Assembly: GCA_947650365.1 (NCBI GenBank)
Contig: OX393552.1
Span: forward strand, 49,871,873-49,935,872
DNA length: 64,000 bases
From: Chamaelirium japonicum
Lineage: Eukaryota > Streptophyta > Magnoliopsida > Liliales > Melanthiaceae
Reading direction: 5' to 3'
Below the pieces are notes generated by a model, which saw nothing but the letters and a program-made list of their open reading frames with translations, was not told where the DNA came from and did no database searches. Both the position numbers and the translations under genes were made by a program. This document shows, piece after piece, positions 61,015 to 64,000 of this stretch (within the stretch, counting starts at the first letter, position 1; every line of letters begins with the position of its first letter).

Positions 61015-61098
<84 letters not shown>
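61015..61098. repeat. (TA)n tract left of foldback element
   Basis: About 42 TA units. Confidence 0.95.
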
Positions 61099-61101
<3 letters not shown>

Positions 61102-61607
61102 TCTGTTAGGTTGCGCTGTGCGCTGCCCCGGAGGAAGTGCGCTGTGGAATGCCGGCCGTCCGATCGGTGTGAATCAGACGGCACAAACCCTTTCCGCATG
61201 GTTAAATACTTTAACTGTTTCCGTCCGATTGACGTGAATCGGACAACACAAATCCTTTCTGCCCCGGTTAAAGCTTTAACCGTTCGATCGAATGATCAAA
61301 CGGATGAGATCCGTGACATCTCATTCGAATAGGACAAAAAATAGGGTCAACGCAATCATTTTTTTGTCCTATTCGAATGAGATGTCACGAATCTCATCCG
61401 TTCGATCATTTGATCGAACGGTTAAAGGTTTTAACCAGGGCGGAAAGGATTTGTGCCGTCCGATTCAAGCGAATCGGACAGCCGGGAACGGTTAAAGATT
61501 TTAACCGGGCGGAAAGAGTTTGTGCCGTCCGATTCACACCGATCAGACGGCCGGCATTCCGCAGCGCACTTCCTCCGGGGCAGCGCACAGCGCAACCTAA
61601 CAGACCT
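61099..61607. mobile_element. Large foldback element (509 bp, arms of about 245 bp)
   Basis: From AGGTCTGTTAGGTTGCGCTG the left arm is matched in inverse by the right arm ending CCTAACAGACCT. Pairing continues to the centre near 61353 with few mismatches. Within each arm, GGTTAAA, CCGTCCGATT and GAATCGGAC modules repeat two to three times. No reading frame is meaningful. It is bounded by (TA)n at left and (CT)n(TA)n at right. Confidence 0.88.
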
Positions 61608-61608
61608 T

Positions 61609-61615
61609 TCTCTCA

Positions 61616-61702
<87 letters not shown>
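61609..61702. repeat. (CT)n-(TA)n compound microsatellite
   Basis: About 30 bp of CT repeats, then about 32 TA units. Confidence 0.95.
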
Positions 61703-61705
<3 letters not shown>

Positions 61706-62820
61706 AAGATGGAGGGTAAGAAAGAAAACTTAAGAAGGAAAAGAGAGGAGAAACGGCGCAAGTCTTAGGAATCCTATTTTCTTTAGTAATCTTTAGCGTG
61801 ATATGTCTAATCGCCTAATTGCAATCATTTAAGATGGGGCTCGTCATGTGTGTGATTGAAAACAATATGCTAGCTAAAGTCTAATTACAGTCCAGTGTTT
61901 AGATAATTACCTGAATAACATTAATATTGCACTTTTGTTATCCAATTTCTTTCACTTGACACGCTTCATTTATATTTTAGTGTGATTTTTCTCCATCAAA
62001 CATTTTTTTTCCTAGTATTATTATTTTCGTTTTTCTCCTTCACCATCACCCATTCAATCAATTTATACTTATATAATAAAGCAGCAGCTCCAAACATGTA
62101 AACTCTTGCCAACTTCTTTGTTTAATCAGTTGAATATAGTTCGAGATGCTCTCGCACCACCTAATTGTAATTCTTTGATGTGGCTTGCGGTTCAATATAA
62201 TACCGAGGAGTGTCAATAGGCTAACCGTCTATTACTCAAATCTTTCAGGTCTCTCTCGTTCACCCGTCCTGTTCAAATGTGCAGCGATATCCTCGAAGCC
62301 AAAAGTATTTGGTGTTTTTTATTTTTTTTCCCTTTCTTTTAAAGTCAAAAGCTTTTAATGTATCTGTGATCGGTTAGTGTTAACCCTAAGTTTATGCATT
62401 GGGTGATCTCGCCCCGTACAGACGGAAGCAAACCCATGCAAGGAGATGATGTTTTTTAATTAGTAAGCCAAAAATGTACAGTGTGTTATGTGCTGCAGTG
62501 GGTTTCAAAGGAAATCTCCAGCTTCGTCTGGTTTATTATCAGGAATTCCTTCTCTTTTTTTTTTTAACAACTGAATGGTTGTTGATTGGTATAGCATGTA
62601 AAGAGTTGAGGATTGAAGAGTTCCGGCTTGTTCGAAGGTGATGGATGTGGCCCAATTTGGGGGTGTTTGGCTTGAGGAACAGCTGTACCTCTTAATCCTC
62701 ATCCAGAAGAGGGTATTCCCGACAATTATTATTTCTAATGTAATTCGATGGTTCAGCGTTCAGGTTAGTAGAGAAACACACGGAGTGATAAATTCTCATA
62801 ACCAACTCCTTTCATTCCAC
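61703..62820. other. Intergenic DNA without recognised genes
   Basis: AT-rich. A GGGTGTTTGGCTTGAGGAAC stretch near 62660 looks like a MITE end but has no partner. No coding signal. Confidence 0.4.
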
Positions 62821-62844
62821 CAGAACAAATACCATTATGTTAAA

Positions 62845-63050
62845 CCGAAACCACACCATCCGGTGCGGTTCACCGCGGTTTATCACTTGAATAATCTAAA
62901 CGATACGGTTTTGGTCAAAACCGAAACCGCACCGCTACACCGAAATCACACTGCACCGTGATGGTTTTATATTTTGGCAAACCACAACTGCAACATGCGG
63001 TGCGGTTTACCGCGGTTTTCGGTTTTAAACCATATCGTTGCCATCCCTAA
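62845..63050. mobile_element. Probable small hAT element, CGGTGCGGTT family (left border unclear)
   Basis: The right end reverse-complemented reads TAGGGATGGCAACGATATGG, a standard hAT MITE terminus. The interior has ACCGCGGTTT and GCGGTGCGGTT in both orientations. No target duplication was found and the left end looks truncated. Confidence 0.5.
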
Positions 63051-63507
63051 CCACACTGATTTACCCGTGTCTGTGATTACGTGAAAGCAGAGGTAACAAA
63101 GGAAATATAGATCCACACATGCCGCATTTGTCGTGCGGCCGACCGTTGCTGCCCTGCCAAATATGGAACCAACACAAAGTGCGGTCTACTTAAATGATAA
63201 GCGGCGGCTTAGGGTTCTGGCACAGAGAAGATGAAAGAAGAAGGAAGATGTGGAAGGAGGAGGGAGGAGGTGGAAAGGGAAGAGTGGGGTGGTAGAGGTG
63301 TCGTCAGAAAAGGTGGTGGAGGAGGGAGGAGGTTGGGGCAGAGGATGATGGGGTGACATCAATGACAACCGACTAGAGGTTGGGGATGAGGGTAAAATGA
63401 GAATACAAAAGTAAGTTTTTTTAGGGTGCCATCACTAAGTAACCAGCTATTTACAACACACATTTTGTTAGGGGCAACTGCATAAGTTGCCCACGTTCTG
63501 AGGGCAA
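63051..63507. other. Intergenic DNA with purine-rich tract
   Basis: A GGAGGAGGGAGGAGG-type tract lies at 63230-63350. Nothing else recognised. Confidence 0.4.
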
Positions 63508-63510
63508 CAT

Positions 63511-64000
63511 GATTATAAAGGCAGCCCACTCCCTTCCTTTCGGGCTGGCAATTTTGGACCCGACATGGCAGACCTACACGACCCGACACGAAGTTAGTGG
63601 GTCTGGGTCAGGGTTAAACGGGTTCGGGTCGTAAACGGGTCGACACGATAGACCCGTTTAATAAACGGGTCGGGTCTGGACACGGTAGACCCGGGAAGAC
63701 CCGTTTAAAATTCAATGTGTCGTGTCAGGTCGGGTCTACCCGCAATCCGATACTGTAATATATAGTACTTGCGGGTCTATCGGGTCAGGTCGGGTAAAGT
63801 CGGGTTGGGTCGGATTGGGTCAACTGAATAGACCTGTGTGGTAAACAGGTCTTACCGGGTCTACCCGTTTATTAGCCGGTCGGGTCCGGGTCTAGGAGTT
63901 TCACACACCCCCCAACCTGATTATGAAGGCAGCCCACTCCCTTCCTTTAGGGCTGGCAATTTTGGACCCGAAATGGCAGACCTGACATGACCCGACACGA
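63511..64000. mobile_element. hAT element, GGGTCGGG family, with 408-bp tandem duplication (cut by edge)
   Basis: From GGGCTGGCAATTTTGGACCC (63543) it closely matches the 12341-12800 element. The flank and element start recur 408 bp later (GATTAT/GAAGGCAGCCCAC at 63511 and 63919; GGGCTGGCAAT again near 63950). The second copy runs off the window. Confidence 0.7.

Overview
This is nuclear DNA from a flowering plant with a transposon-rich genome. Long introns with GT/AG borders, decayed Ty1/copia, Ty3/gypsy and LINE copies, many small hAT and MULE elements, long (TA)n tracts, and one recognisable plant gene spread over almost 49 kb all point that way. I cannot name the species. The N-terminus of the main protein hints at a monocot or early-diverging angiosperm, but this is a weak inference.

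The window holds one complete gene and the 3' end of another. At the left edge (1-614, + strand) are the last three coding exons of a gene whose C-terminus resembles FAR1/FHY3-type (FRS) proteins; this call is tentative. From about 7.85 kb to 56.6 kb (+ strand) lies an apparently intact orthologue of PRT6 (PROTEOLYSIS 6), the large UBR-box E3 ubiquitin ligase of the Arg/N-degron pathway. I assembled 17 coding exons that join in phase without a stop and encode about 2,075 residues. They carry an N-terminal UBR box, a RING-H2 split over exons 7, 8 and 10, and a Cys/His-rich C-terminal domain ending in the conserved tail. The first intron appears to be GC-AG.

About 42 kb of this gene is intron, much of it mobile DNA. 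Intron 4 (5.4 kb) has a minus-strand gypsy gag remnant, a hAT element inserted beside or in it, and hAT derivatives. Intron 6 (15.4 kb) has a small hAT element with a perfect target-site duplication, a nearly complete autonomous hAT transposase gene with a second BED zinc-finger frame downstream, a LINE remnant, a perfect hairpin, and a truncated copia element. Intron 9 (10.1 kb) has three hAT elements, a MULE-like element, a copia reverse-transcriptase remnant and a minisatellite-like tract. Introns 10 (5.7 kb) and 15 (3.9 kb) carry further hAT elements. A MULE-like element sits 164 bp after the PRT6 stop codon.

Right of PRT6 (57.2-64 kb) I see no gene. There is a dense set of hAT-type elements rich in the palindrome CCTAGGCG (one nested inside another), a 215-bp and a 509-bp foldback element, the larger one set between long TA tracts, and a partly duplicated GGGTCGGGTC-type element at the edge.

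The strongest direct evidence is the set of exact or near-exact 8-bp target duplications around eleven separate non-autonomous elements with C-A-x-x-G or T-A-G-x-G termini. That is the hAT signature. One gene appears to have taken repeated hAT bursts while keeping every exon readable.
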